64,000 bases of DNA from Myxococcaceae bacterium (GCA_003818285.1 RPRB01000003.1:1-64000); one strand, 5' to 3'; shown: positions 48,966 through 60,652, numbered from the stretch's first letter. The notes: generated from the sequence alone by a model not told the origin. A program made the numbers and translations.

Positions 48966-50720
48966 TCAGGGGCAGGACTGGATCGGTGTCGCCGGGTTCC
49001 CGGTGTTCCGAAGGTCGTGCTGGTACTTGGGCCAGGGCGAGGAGGGATCAAGTCCCGCGCTGTCGACGATAACGGCGAATAGATTTCCGCTCGTTGAGCC
49101 AACAAACAGGACTCCGGATGCGCTTCCTTGGGGTCCACACCCGATTGTCGGTGACCCCGCGAAGGACTCCCCGCCCCCCAGGAACCCCGACCAGTTGTGC
49201 GTTGATGCGGAAGAGCGCGACTCCAGAGAGCCACCCGCGGTGGCGAAGTACGCCAAGCCGCCCAACCCCGCCACTGGGGTACCGACCAGTGCCTCGCTAA
49301 TCGGTATGCGCGCTGCGGTGCCTAAGCTCAGTGGCGAAGAGTACAGCGCTGGGGACGGTGCGATGCCTCCTCCGAAAAGGTACTCACCCCCAAAGACGAT
49401 CACTCCACCAGGATCCGCTTCAACGCCGCCATCTGGCGAACTTCCCTGAAGCACCCCGGTGTCCTGTTCCAAAGAAAAGACACCGCGCAAGCTCGTCGTT
49501 CCGACCACGGCTGAAGCGAGAAAGGATAACTGAACTGGGGCGTTCCCGACGGGCGAGTAGCCCAGCCCACCGCCCCAAGTCGTGTTGGCGACCCAGTTTC
49601 CGGACAACACCTTGTACGCGCGAACCGCGCCTTCGGCAGTACCTACGAAGGCATCAGAAACTTGAGCGACCACGCTGGATGGGTACGCCTGGGTAATGGT
49701 GACGTCGCTAACGAGGCAGATACCGTCTGCCGCACTCGCCGTCGGACGGATGTTCACCATCTTCGCCCCATTTGCGACTCCGAGGGCGCCTTCGAAAGAC
49801 TGGGGACCGGACTTCACGAGGGCTGGAGTACCGACGATAGGACCACCATAGCCACCGGATGTCGGGCAGACGGAACTGAGCGAGCCGTCTCGGACGTCAA
49901 TCGCGACGAGCCTCCCATTGGCTCCAGCGGTACCGACATACGTGAGCTGCTGACCGCCGTCCGCGGTCCCGAGTGTCGGACTCGCTTTGATAGGCTCGAG
50001 CGCAACCGGGGCCCACTTTTCGGAACCATCGGCAAGCAAGGCGTAGAGGGCCCCGCTCCCGCCATCGCTCGTCCCGAACACGATCGTCCCATCGTCCGCG
50101 ATCGCCGGCGTCGTGTAGATCGGGGCGCCGGCCGCGTACCGCCACTTCCAGCGCGTCACGTTCAGCCCGGCATCCGCTCTTCCGACGTTGTCGCTGAGGT
50201 CAGACCCCGACACCTCCAGCGGCATCACGGCCCTGAACGCCTCGAATGGCAGCGGCGCAAGCTCGACTGTGCCTTCCCGACAGAATGGGTTCGACGCCGC
50301 CGGGTTCGTTGCCCCGCACGAGCCAAGCTGCACCTCCACCGCGGTCCCTGGATTCGCCGCCACGCCATGCACCAGCAGCTTCACCGAGCTCGCATCCACG
50401 TCCGGGTCACTCGAAGTGACGGTCACCACCACGCTCTCATCGCGACGGAATGCGCCCCGGCCCGCATCCGGCGAGCCCGGGTCGAACTCGGTGAGCTTCG
50501 TCGTGTCCTGCCGGGACGGCGGCGGCGTCACCACGATCGAGAACACCGGCGCCGTCTTGTCGTTCGGATTGCCCGCGGCGACGCACGTCTTCGTCCCGGG
50601 GTCGCACGTCCCGCCGTTCTCACAATCCGTGTTCGTGCTGCATGGGCGCGTTGGATCGAAACAGGCTCCGACCAGAAGGAGCGCGGTCAGTATCCCCAGC
50701 GTCGAGATCCCGGTCCGCAT
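48966..50720 (-). CDS. Lipoprotein with PQQ-like beta-propeller repeats
   Basis: A 584-residue exported lipoprotein; lipobox LLLVGAC at residue ~20. A short Cys-rich module follows (CSTNTDCENGGTCDPGTKTCV, as in many myxobacterial lipoproteins), then an Ig-like segment (DESVVVTVTSSDPDVDASSVKLLVHG). From ~195 come propeller-type blades: TTPAIADDGTIVFGTSDGGSGALYALLADGSEKWA, KASPTLG...VGTAGANGRLVAIDVRDG, and later repeats up to SPWPKYQHDLRNTGNP, a BamB-/PQQ-like signature. It would sit at the membrane with a ligand- or protein-binding propeller. Third codon positions in 49050-49800 are visibly less GC-rich than in flanking genes. It ends nine bases after the upstream gene, so both are probably cotranscribed. 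Confidence 0.82.
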   Translation of the reverse strand: MRTGISTLGILTALLLVGACFDPTRPCSTNTDCENGGTCDPGTKTCVAAGNPNDKTAPVFSIVVTPPPSRQDTTKLTEFDPGSPDAGRGAFRRDESVVVTVTSSDPDVDASSVKLLVHGVAANPGTAVEVQLGSCGATNPAASNPFCREGTVELAPLPFEAFRAVMPLEVSGSDLSDNVGRADAGLNVTRWKWRYAAGAPIYTTPAIADDGTIVFGTSDGGSGALYALLADGSEKWAPVALEPIKASPTLGTADGGQQLTYVGTAGANGRLVAIDVRDGSLSSVCPTSGGYGGPIVGTPALVKSGPQSFEGALGVANGAKMVNIRPTASAADGICLVSDVTITQAYPSSVVAQVSDAFVGTAEGAVRAYKVLSGNWVANTTWGGGLGYSPVGNAPVQLSFLASAVVGTTSLRGVFSLEQDTGVLQGSSPDGGVEADPGGVIVFGGEYLFGGGIAPSPALYSSPLSLGTAARIPISEALVGTPVAGLGGLAYFATAGGSLESRSSASTHNWSGFLGGGESFAGSPTIGCGPQGSASGVLFVGSTSGNLFAVIVDSAGLDPSSPWPKYQHDLRNTGNPATPIQSCP

Positions 50721-50729
50721 CGCGCCTCC

Positions 50730-51686
50730 TCAGAATCGTCCCGCCATGACCAGCGCTCCGCCACCCGCCCCGGGCCGGAGCTCGAGCCGCGCGCTTTCCG
50801 GCTTGCTGCCGTCCAGGACCCACAGCGTCACCCCGGTCGCCACCAGCGCCGCGCCCGCGACCAGCGCGACGGTCACCGGGACCGATTTGCTCCGGAGCGA
50901 GTCCTGCGCCGCGGCCGCCTCCGGTGTCGGGGGTCGCTGCCCGGAAGGGTCCAGCGTCTGCTGGTACGCGTCCTCGTCGCTCTTCGCCCCGAAGAAGAGC
51001 GCCGTCCCGACCGCGAGCGCCACCGCGCCCACCCCCACGCAGGCATACGCCGCGATGCGCTGACCGGATGCGCCCCGAGAGACCATTGGCGCCACGGCAG
51101 CCGGCGGAGCCTCGGCGCGCGGCTCGGGAACGGGGGCCGCAACCGGCGACACCACGGCGCCCGCGACCGGAGCGACCACCAGCGGTTGCAGGTCCAGGGT
51201 CTCCACGTGGAGACCTTCGGTCAGGACCTTCTCGATTCCTGGACGGACCATCTCCGGGCGGAGACGGCCTTTCGGTCGAGTGACCTCGAAGTTGGACACG
51301 CTTCGTTCGAGCAGCCCGTCCGAGCGCACCAGCTTGCCCTGAAAGACCATCTGCGGCCGGAAGGGGTAGACGGTGATGTAGAGGGCACGCTGACCGCCAC
51401 AGGAACGCGCGAGATCCGCGAGGCACCGCTCGTCTCCACCGCAGCTCCCGCCCGGCCGCGCGGCCACGAATTTCCGCGCGCATTGCTGACCCACCACGCG
51501 TACGTCTCGACGCGCGAGCTCCGCGTCGAGCTGAGGACCGAAGCGCGCCGCGTCATCGTCGCTGCCACCCACCACCACGAGAGGGTGCGGCACCAGCGCC
51601 GGCGTTGGGCTCTCCGGGGGAGCCGCCAGCGAGGTCAGGGCCGCCAGCAGCGACCCGGATAGCGCTGTCCGCCGCAAGCCGTTCAA
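50730..51686 (-). CDS. Exported protein with C-terminal two-helix module, unknown
   Basis: A 318-residue protein, TTG start at 51686 with AAGGAGG upstream. Signal peptide: MNGLRRTALSGSLLAALTSLAAP. A globular region follows (HPLVVVGGSDDDAARFGPQLDAELARRDVRVVGQQCARKF...CGGDERCLADLARSCGGQRALYITVYPF), which resembles the periplasmic sensor-like part of myxobacterial TonB/PEGA proteins, then a Pro/Ala linker and two hydrophobic helices (RIAAYACVGVGAVALAVGTALFFGAKS; PVTVALVAGAALVATGVTLWVLD), ending in GGALVMAGRF. The last ~110 residues share order and ending with the divergent PEGA protein at 51815. Function unknown; envelope location is likely. Confidence 0.7.
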   Translation of the reverse strand: MNGLRRTALSGSLLAALTSLAAPPESPTPALVPHPLVVVGGSDDDAARFGPQLDAELARRDVRVVGQQCARKFVAARPGGSCGGDERCLADLARSCGGQRALYITVYPFRPQMVFQGKLVRSDGLLERSVSNFEVTRPKGRLRPEMVRPGIEKVLTEGLHVETLDLQPLVVAPVAGAVVSPVAAPVPEPRAEAPPAAVAPMVSRGASGQRIAAYACVGVGAVALAVGTALFFGAKSDEDAYQQTLDPSGQRPPTPEAAAAQDSLRSKSVPVTVALVAGAALVATGVTLWVLDGSKPESARLELRPGAGGGALVMAGRF

Positions 51687-51814
51687 GCCCCCCTCCTTCG
51701 GATCGGCCGAGAAAGGTCATAGCATCGCCCAGCGTGGCCCGGCATTTTCGTTGCTTGGGCCTCTGCGAGCTGCATGCCAGGAGCGTGCGGGCGTCGAGGG
51801 CAGAGGGGGGTACG

Positions 51815-53269
51815 GTGGTCTCGATTCGCAGCTGGGTGCTCGGTGTGGTGCTCGCTTCCTCGGGTGCGGTTGCCGCTCCCCGGATGGCGCTGGTCGCTCT
51901 CGGTGAGTGCCGCGACCCCGACTTGCTCCGGTACGCGCGACAGTTCGAGGAGCGGCTGTCGGAGCGGGTCGGGCCGCAGCTCCTTCCCGAGGAGCAGTTC
52001 CAGGCCCGCGTCGGCCGGCCGCCCACCCACACCCTGGACGAGGTTCGGCGGCAGGTCTCCACCGCCGAGAACCTTTTCTACAACGACCGCGTCGCCGACT
52101 CGCTCGCCCTGCTCGACCAGACGCTTGCCGAGCTCGAGCGTCTGCCCCCGGGCCCTGACCGCGCGAAGACCTTCGGAGATGCCCAGCTGATCCGTGGCAT
52201 GGCCCTGAGCGCGCAGCGACGCCGCGACGCTTCGGACGACGCCTTCCGCTCGGTGCTCCGGGTCGACCCGCGGCACGTCATGAGCCCCGACGCGTTCTCA
52301 CCGACCTTTCGCCAGCGGTTCGACAAGCTGCGGGCCGAGCTCGCCCGGGCGCGAAAGGTACGCCTCTCGGTGCAGTCGCAGCCGGCTGGAACGACCGTCT
52401 ATGTCGATGGGTTCGCCCTCGGCCACACTCCGGCCACCCTCGAGCTGGTCCCGGGGACGTATCAGGTCCTCGTCGGGCGACCGGAGGCGTTCTCGTTCCC
52501 TCACGTCGTGCAGCTCCGCGAGGACACCAGCCTCCGGATCGACCTCGCGTTCGAGCAGACCATCCCGCCCTCGCGGGCCGCCTGCCTCCAGCAACCGCGG
52601 GACGGTCGCGAGACTCCACTCGGAAACGCGCTGAAGCTCGCCTTGCTGCTCGAGGTCGACCAGCTGGTGGTCCTGCGGCTGGACCGGCCCGCTGCAGGTC
52701 CCAGCTGGCTCTCCGCGGCGGTGCTCAATGCACAGACCGCCCAGCGGACCCGGGAAGGTGGCATCCAGCTCGGAAACACGCGGAGCGGAGGCGACGATCT
52801 CGGTGAGCTGGCGCGGTTCGTCGTCACCGGTGAGACCGGGGATCGCGTGGTGGCCGTCAATCCATCCACGGGGCAGGCGTCTGTGCTGGCCCTCCCCCCT
52901 CCAGCGGCGGTCGCGCAGAGCCAGAGCGCTTCACCCCGGACCTGGCGCACCCCCACCGGAATCGCCCTGACCGCGACCGGAGCCGTCGCGCTCGGGCTGG
53001 GAGTGGTCTTCCAGCTGAAGGCGAACGACTCCGCCTCCAAGTTCAACCAGGCCTATGCGGGTGGGAGCGCGCCTCTGCCCTCTCAGGTGGGATCGGTGGA
53101 CGGCTACCGCAGCGACGCGCAGACGCAGCAGACCCTGGCCTACGTCGGATATGCCGTCGGAGCGGCCGCGCTCGGAACGGGGCTCTGGCTCTGGCTGACG
53201 GACGCGAAGGCACCGAGTACCACCGTGGTCGCCGGTCCCAGCTCGATCGCGGTGGCGGGGCGCTTCTGA
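51815..53269 (+). CDS. PEGA-domain envelope protein with C-terminal two-helix module
   Basis: A 484-residue protein starting at GTG 51815 with a signal peptide (VVSIRSWVLGVVLASSGAVAA). A helical repeat-like region (ENLFYNDRVADSLALLDQTLAELERLPPG..., FGDAQLIRGMALSAQRRRDASDDAFRSVLRVDP) resembles TPR-type modules. A PEGA domain follows: RKVRLSVQSQPAGTTVYVDGFALGHTPATLELVPGTYQVLV. The C-terminus has two transmembrane segments (TPTGIALTATGAVALGLGVVFQLKA; AYVGYAVGAAALGTGLWLWLTDAK) and ends in SSIAVAGRF, parallel to the gene on the other strand. PEGA proteins interact with cell-surface or S-layer structures in other bacteria; here the role is unknown. It is divergent from the 50730 gene. Confidence 0.78.
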   Translation: MVSIRSWVLGVVLASSGAVAAPRMALVALGECRDPDLLRYARQFEERLSERVGPQLLPEEQFQARVGRPPTHTLDEVRRQVSTAENLFYNDRVADSLALLDQTLAELERLPPGPDRAKTFGDAQLIRGMALSAQRRRDASDDAFRSVLRVDPRHVMSPDAFSPTFRQRFDKLRAELARARKVRLSVQSQPAGTTVYVDGFALGHTPATLELVPGTYQVLVGRPEAFSFPHVVQLREDTSLRIDLAFEQTIPPSRAACLQQPRDGRETPLGNALKLALLLEVDQLVVLRLDRPAAGPSWLSAAVLNAQTAQRTREGGIQLGNTRSGGDDLGELARFVVTGETGDRVVAVNPSTGQASVLALPPPAAVAQSQSASPRTWRTPTGIALTATGAVALGLGVVFQLKANDSASKFNQAYAGGSAPLPSQVGSVDGYRSDAQTQQTLAYVGYAVGAAALGTGLWLWLTDAKAPSTTVVAGPSSIAVAGRF

Positions 53270-53273
53270 GAGG

Positions 53274-54965
53274 TCAGGGCACGTAGACCCGGACGTCGTT
53301 CGTGGTGCTGTACACCAGCCCCGGCTTCCGTCCGAACATCGCCGGCTGCCAGGCGATGGCCGGGCTGCTGTCCGGGGCGATGGCAAGCACGGTCCACGGC
53401 GAGTCGCAGTCGCTGGCGAGGTCCCGCTCGAGGAGCTCGAGGAGATTGCTCGCGTTCCGGCGCGCCCCGATGACCCGGGCGCCATCGTGCCTGGACGCCA
53501 CGGTGAGCCCTCCGGCGGCGGCCCGCTCGACCGCGGGCGGGCACACGCCTGCATCCGCCCCCGCCTCGCAGCTCCGGCAGGACTCGAGGCGGGTTCCGGT
53601 CCGGGTGTCGAACACGAGCAGGCTGCGGTCCGCCCGGGAAAGCGCGAGCGAGAACCGCGGGTCATCGGCGAGATCGGTCCGGACCGGCGGTTCGACGCGA
53701 ATCTCCTGAGCAGCAGCGCTTCCGCATGCCGCGCGGAACCAGGCCCTGAGCAGGCGGTGCTGACCGTCGGTGGCCACCACCTCCCAGAACTGGTCGGAAC
53801 GGATTGCCAGTCGATCGGGAACGAAACCGACGGTCAGCGAGTACGGACCGCGGGAGTAAGTCCCGGTCGAGCTCACGAGGCCCACGGTGCCGAACGATGC
53901 TGCGGGCTCGGCGCATGACGGACCTGCGGGGATGGCGTACGCGGCGGAAGGAGTGGAGAAGGCGGTTCCGGTGCGCACGTCGAGGCGTTCGGTGGCATCG
54001 CGCTGGAGGACCGCCGCGACCCGGAGCGGAGCGCCACCATCGGCCTGAAACGCCGTCGTCGTCCTCAGCGCCATGAGTGGCGGCGCGGCGACGTCGAGCA
54101 GGGTCAGCTGTGAGAACGTTCCATTCGCGGGATCGAACCAGCCCCACACCACCTTGCTTCCGGTCTCGATGGCGAGGGTGACCACCCCGTCCTCGTCGGA
54201 GGCAGCGTCGAACGAGAGGACGGAGTCCAGCCCGCCGATGGTCCCGGTCTGCGCCGGACGAGCTGCCGTCCAGAAGCGAGCCGTCCCGGGCTCGTTCGAG
54301 TTCCCGAAGGCGTCGACCACCACGCCTCCATCGACGCTGACCTGGTAACCCGTGTCGTGACTCAGCCCGATGAAGACGTAGCGGCGGTGGGCCGAGTCGT
54401 AGGCCCCGGTGGCTCCATCAGGAAGCAGCATTGCGGGGGTCCCCGTGCCGGTGACGGCCTCGCCGAAGTCGATCGTCAGCTGGACGTCCGCCCCGCGCTC
54501 GCCATCGCCGGGCGCGAACCGAGGACGTGGCGCCATGTCGTCCACCCGGAACGGAACCGCGACCCGGCGCTCGCGGTCCTGGCTGTCGCGCGCGACGAGC
54601 ACGAGCTGCACGTCCTCTCCGTCCAGCGCCGGGAGGGGGATGGTGAGGGCAAAGAGGCCTCCATCCACCGGGATCCCTCCCGCGGTGCCCGCGTCGACCA
54701 GCTGGTAGCTCATCCCGACCAGGGTCGAATCGGACCACGTGGCGACTGTTCCCCGCACCTCGAGGGCGGGGTCCTTCACCGCGGCATCGGGCTTCGGGGA
54801 GAGCACGGTGATCTGCGGGCTCAGATCCAGGACACAGAGCTGGGTCGTCGCGTCACAGGTCTGACCGTCAGGGCACGCCGAGCTCGAGCAGTCCGCGCTG
54901 GGGGTGAGCGAGGTGCACGCGGCGCTCGCGACCAGCAGCAACCCTGCGGTCCTCCGTCTGAGCAT
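53274..54965 (-). CDS. Large lipoprotein, Ig-like repeats, unknown
   Basis: A 563-residue lipoprotein with lipobox LLLVASAAC (cleavage before C17). Like the 48966 gene it then has a Cys-rich module (DCSSSACPDGQTCDATTQLCV). Ig/CARDB-like segments follow: ITVLSPKPDAAVKDPALEVRGTVATWSDSTLVGMSYQLVDAG and DVQLTIDFGEAVTGTGTPAMLLPDGATGAYDSAHRRYVFIGLSHDTGYQVSVDGGVVVDAFGN. The C-terminal half has loosely repeated strand-rich segments without a recognised domain. It is convergent with the PEGA gene (4 bases apart) and divergent from the Cys-rich lipoprotein at 55119. Probable outer-membrane surface or periplasmic protein. Confidence 0.72.
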   Translation of the reverse strand: MLRRRTAGLLLVASAACTSLTPSADCSSSACPDGQTCDATTQLCVLDLSPQITVLSPKPDAAVKDPALEVRGTVATWSDSTLVGMSYQLVDAGTAGGIPVDGGLFALTIPLPALDGEDVQLVLVARDSQDRERRVAVPFRVDDMAPRPRFAPGDGERGADVQLTIDFGEAVTGTGTPAMLLPDGATGAYDSAHRRYVFIGLSHDTGYQVSVDGGVVVDAFGNSNEPGTARFWTAARPAQTGTIGGLDSVLSFDAASDEDGVVTLAIETGSKVVWGWFDPANGTFSQLTLLDVAAPPLMALRTTTAFQADGGAPLRVAAVLQRDATERLDVRTGTAFSTPSAAYAIPAGPSCAEPAASFGTVGLVSSTGTYSRGPYSLTVGFVPDRLAIRSDQFWEVVATDGQHRLLRAWFRAACGSAAAQEIRVEPPVRTDLADDPRFSLALSRADRSLLVFDTRTGTRLESCRSCEAGADAGVCPPAVERAAAGGLTVASRHDGARVIGARRNASNLLELLERDLASDCDSPWTVLAIAPDSSPAIAWQPAMFGRKPGLVYSTTNDVRVYVP

Positions 54966-55118
54966 TCGTCCCCCCGTCCGTCGATGCGGACGGACCGCGT
55001 CATTCTCCCGACGCCATCGCCTCGGCCAGCAGGGGATTGTGCACGCGACGTTCCAGCTTTCGGAGCATTTTCGAGCAGGGCTACGCTTGGCCGGGGGAAT
55101 GCAGAAGGGGGGGCGGGC

Positions 55119-56471
55119 ATGAAGCTGGGGACACGGTGGCTGCCGGTCGCGCTGCTCGCCGCGTGCGGGACCGTCGAGCCCGGACAGGGCCAGGACCTGA
55201 GCATCCAGACGGCCGCGCTGCCCGACGCCGTGGTGGGACGGGACTATCGCGAGCGCAGCGTGGTGCTCCAGGCGCAGGGTGGGGGCGGTTCCCTGTCGTG
55301 GAGCCTTCCGCAGCTGCCGCCCTCCCTGTCCGGCTGGCTCAGCATCGGAGAGAGCACCGGTCTGCTCGAGGGAACTCCGCTGGACGTGGTCTCACCTGCG
55401 GCGGATTTCGTGGTCCAGGTCACCAGCGGGACCGCCCAGGCGCAAGAGGCGTTCAAGCTCGGCGTGGGATGCTCGGAGGGAGCCGCCAGCCCATGCGGCG
55501 TGCATGACCCGACGATGTGCCTCGCCGGCACGCGCGTGTGTCTGAATGGAAGGCTCGGCACCTGCGCCGCCGCTCCCGGGCGTCCGCCGTACGAGGCCGA
55601 CCTCACGCACTGCGGTCCGGACTGCGATCAGACCTGCTCCCGAACTTCGACCAACCGCTGCGTGGGGACCTGTGCCTGCGGAAGCGAGGCAGGGCCGTGC
55701 TCGGGAGGCGCTCCCGCCTGCTGCCCCGGGCCGGACGGACGCCCCGAAAGCTTCCATTGCGTGTCGCTACAGACTCCGGAGCACTGCGGCGCCTGTCAGA
55801 GCGCGTGCCAGTCGAGGAACAACACCACGCCAGGGTGCGCCAGCAGCCAGTGCATCTACGCATGCAGCTGGCCATACCGGAACTGCAACGGCGGCACGCT
55901 GACCACCGAGGGGCCTGACGCGGATGGATGCGAGACCCCCGTGGACAATGACCCCCGGAACTGCGGCGCCTGCGGAAAGGTGTGTCCGAGCTCGCTGCCC
56001 GGGAAGAACACCAGCGACGCGCCACCCACCTGCGTAGGAGGCGAGTGTCGCTACGACTGCAGGCTCCCGCAGTTTCACGACTGCCAGAACAGCAGTGGCA
56101 CGTGCCGCGACTACACGACGGATCAGGACGCGGACGGTTGCGAGACCGACTTCTCATCGGTCGAGAACTGCGGCGGCCGAGGCGCGTGCCCCGCGGCCGT
56201 GCCGAATGCGCATCGCATCTGTACCCTCAACTCGGGAACCGGTCAGTATGAGTGCGGCCAGAAGTGCAACGACGGATTCGACCCCGATCCCTGCGGCTCG
56301 CCGCCGGTCTGCAAGCCGCTGGGCGATCCCCAGAACTGCGGGTTCTGCGGCCGCGCGTGCCCCACGATCGACACGGAGGACCTGCACCAGGCATGCAGGA
56401 TCGGGACGTGCTGCGTTCAGGTCTGCGATCCGGAGCTGAAGCCTCCCTGCGAGCCCGAGCACTGCGAGTGA
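55119..56471 (+). CDS. Cysteine-rich lipoprotein with ADGCET-type repeats
   Basis: A 450-residue lipoprotein starting at ATG 55119 (MKLGTRWLPVALLAACGTVEPG; lipobox LLAAC). Residues ~30-120 look like an Ig-like He_PIG domain (LPDAVVGRDYRERSVVLQAQGGGGSLSWSLPQLPPSLSGWLSIGESTGLLEGTP). The rest is a Cys-rich run: 40+ cysteines, with modules such as PEHCGACQSACQ, DADGCETPVDNDPRNCGACGKVC, DADGCETDFSSVENCGGRGAC and DPQNCGFCGRAC. These ADGCET/NCGxCG modules are a myxobacterial hallmark, probably disulphide-stabilised and surface-exposed. Ligand unknown. The track's 54357 start extends into intergenic shadow. Confidence 0.8.
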   Translation: MKLGTRWLPVALLAACGTVEPGQGQDLSIQTAALPDAVVGRDYRERSVVLQAQGGGGSLSWSLPQLPPSLSGWLSIGESTGLLEGTPLDVVSPAADFVVQVTSGTAQAQEAFKLGVGCSEGAASPCGVHDPTMCLAGTRVCLNGRLGTCAAAPGRPPYEADLTHCGPDCDQTCSRTSTNRCVGTCACGSEAGPCSGGAPACCPGPDGRPESFHCVSLQTPEHCGACQSACQSRNNTTPGCASSQCIYACSWPYRNCNGGTLTTEGPDADGCETPVDNDPRNCGACGKVCPSSLPGKNTSDAPPTCVGGECRYDCRLPQFHDCQNSSGTCRDYTTDQDADGCETDFSSVENCGGRGACPAAVPNAHRICTLNSGTGQYECGQKCNDGFDPDPCGSPPVCKPLGDPQNCGFCGRACPTIDTEDLHQACRIGTCCVQVCDPELKPPCEPEHCE

Positions 56472-56539
56472 GCGCGCACTCGGGCGGCTCGTCACGCAGG
56501 GCTGGAGATGTTCGCCGAGGGAGCCTAGGGTCGCCGTGA

Positions 56540-57697
56540 ATGGAACGGAGAACCATCGAGCCCTTCCGTGCGAGCGTGCCCGAGCGGGTGCTGGCCGACC
56601 TGCGCGAGCGACTCGCGGGCACCCGGTGGCCGGAGCCGGTGGCCGGGGTCGGCTGGAGCGAGGGAGTCGACCAGGCGTGGCTCCGCCGGGTGGTGACGCA
56701 CTGGGAGCGACGGTTCGACTGGCGAGCACACGAGGCCCGGCTCAACGCGCTCCCGCAGTTCCTCGTCGGGGTCGGTGACACCCGGATCCACTGCATTCAC
56801 CTGAGGGGGCGTGGGCCGAAGCCGATGCCGCTGATCCTCACCCACGGATGGCCGGGGTCGGTCTTCGAGATGCTCGCGATCATCCCGATGCTCGCGGACC
56901 CCGTCGCGCACGGCGGCTCGGCGCAGGACAGCTTCGACGTGGTGGTGCCGTCGATTCCGGGATACGGCTTCTCGGATCGGCCGACCTCGCCCGGGATGTC
57001 GAATTCCGTGATGGCCGATCTCTGGGTGGGCCTCATGGAGCAGCTCGGGTACTCCGGCTTCGCCGCCCAGGGGGGTGACTGGGGCGCCGGCATCTCGACG
57101 TGGATCGCGCGGAAGGCTCCCGAGCGACTGGTCGGGCTGCACCTCAACTACATTCCGGGCTCGTTCCGGCCGTGGGTGGAGAGCGAGGCCGCGCTGGGCG
57201 CCGAGGAGCGCGCCTTCCTCGCCGACAATGCACGGTGGTTCGAGGAAGAGGGAGCGTACGGGCACCTCCAGGCGACGCGGCCGGGGACGCTCGGCATCGC
57301 GCTCACCGATTCGCCGGCCGGCCTCGCGGCGTGGATCCTGGAAAAAGTGCGCGCCTGGGCCGACTGCGACGGAGATATCGAGTCACGGTTCTCGCTCGAC
57401 GAGCTCCTGGCGAACGTCACGCTGTACTGGGTGACGAACACCGCCGCGTCGTCGGTGCGCCTCTACCGTGAATCGAAGCTCACCCCGCTGCAGCTCGGGC
57501 CGGGAGAGCGCATCCGCGTCCCGATGGGCTACGCCCACTTTCCGCTCGAGGCGCCGTCGCCACCTCGCCGCTGGGTCGAGCGCGGCTACGAGGTCCGGCG
57601 GTGGACCGACATGCCCCGCGGCGGGCACTTTGCCGCGTGGGAGGAGCCGGAGCTACTGGCGCAGGACATCCGCGAGTTCTTTAGGCCGCTCCGCTGA
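56540..57697 (+). CDS. Epoxide hydrolase (alpha/beta fold)
   Basis: A 385-residue protein with an N-terminal EHN domain (IEPFRASVPERVLADLRERLAGTRWPEPV...FDWRAHEARLNALPQFLVGVGDTRIHCIHLRG) and an alpha/beta hydrolase core. The oxyanion loop is LTHGWPGSVFEML, the nucleophile is the Asp in AQGGDWGAGIS, and the lid/charge-relay His is near RGGHFAAWEEPELLAQDIREFF. YWVTNTAASSVRLYRES carries the lid Tyr. It hydrolyses epoxides to diols (juvenile-hormone-type family). Monocistronic, near the left-facing purine operon but not functionally tied to it. Confidence 0.92.
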   Translation: MERRTIEPFRASVPERVLADLRERLAGTRWPEPVAGVGWSEGVDQAWLRRVVTHWERRFDWRAHEARLNALPQFLVGVGDTRIHCIHLRGRGPKPMPLILTHGWPGSVFEMLAIIPMLADPVAHGGSAQDSFDVVVPSIPGYGFSDRPTSPGMSNSVMADLWVGLMEQLGYSGFAAQGGDWGAGISTWIARKAPERLVGLHLNYIPGSFRPWVESEAALGAEERAFLADNARWFEEEGAYGHLQATRPGTLGIALTDSPAGLAAWILEKVRAWADCDGDIESRFSLDELLANVTLYWVTNTAASSVRLYRESKLTPLQLGPGERIRVPMGYAHFPLEAPSPPRRWVERGYEVRRWTDMPRGGHFAAWEEPELLAQDIREFFRPLR

Positions 57698-57774
57698 GCA
57701 CCGCGGTTCGCGGAATGAGCCCCACGAACGAGGAGTCTGGCACCGCTGGCGACGGCCCGCTCATCGACCGCGGG

Positions 57775-59997
<2,223 letters not shown>

Positions 59998-59998
59998 G

Positions 59999-60652
59999 TC
60001 AGTGGAGGAACGAGGCCAGCACCCGGCGGCCGTCGGCATTGCCGAGCAGCGGCTCGGCGTTCCGCTCGGGGTGGGGCATCATCCCCAGCACGTTCCCCGA
60101 GGAGTTCACGATGCCGGCGATGTCCGCCCGGCTCCCGTTGGGATTCTGGAGGTAGCGGAAGACCACCTGGCCCTCGCCCTCGAGCCGCTTCAGCCCCTCG
60201 TCGTCGATGAAGTAGTTCCCGTCGCCGTGGGCGATGGGGATCCTGAACGTCTCGCCCGGCGTCAGCTCCGAGGCGAAGCGCGTCCGCGCCTTCTCGGTGC
60301 GGAGCACCACGTCCTGGCAGATGTACTGCCGATTCGCGTTCTGGAGCAGCGCGCCGGGCAGCAGCCCCGCCTCGGTGAGGATCTGAAAGCCGTTGCAGAT
60401 GCCGATGACCGGCCCGCCCTTCTTCGCGAAGGCGGCCACCTCCTCCATCACCGGCGCGAAGCGCGCGATGGCCCCGCAGCGCAGGTAGTCCCCGTAGCTG
60501 AACCCGCCGGGGAGGATGATGAGCTCGCTGCCGCGAAGGTCATGGTCCTTGTGCCACAGCATCTGCGGCTGGTGGCCGAGGACCTGCCCCGCCGCGTGAA
60601 AGGCGTCCTCGTCGCAGTTGCTGCCGGGGAAGACGACGATCCCGACCTTCAT
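59999..60652 (-). CDS. purQ: Phosphoribosylformylglycinamidine synthase subunit PurQ (glutaminase)
   Basis: A 217-residue class-I glutamine amidotransferase that supplies ammonia to PurL. Start [48 protein letters not shown], the nucleophile Cys in [23 protein letters not shown], and the His/Glu pair in [17 protein letters not shown] complete the triad. It overlaps purS by four bases (ATGA), and precedes purL by one base. Standard length. Confidence 0.96.
   Translation of the reverse strand: MKVGIVVFPGSNCDEDAFHAAGQVLGHQPQMLWHKDHDLRGSELIILPGGFSYGDYLRCGAIARFAPVMEEVAAFAKKGGPVIGICNGFQILTEAGLLPGALLQNANRQYICQDVVLRTEKARTRFASELTPGETFRIPIAHGDGNYFIDDEGLKRLEGEGQVVFRYLQNPNGSRADIAGIVNSSGNVLGMMPHPERNAEPLLGNADGRRVLASFLH

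Noticed and set aside
49662-51662. 666-codon plus-strand ORF over the lipoprotein and two-helix-module genes
   Set aside because: Opposite strand has signal peptides, lipobox and propeller blades; this frame has none.
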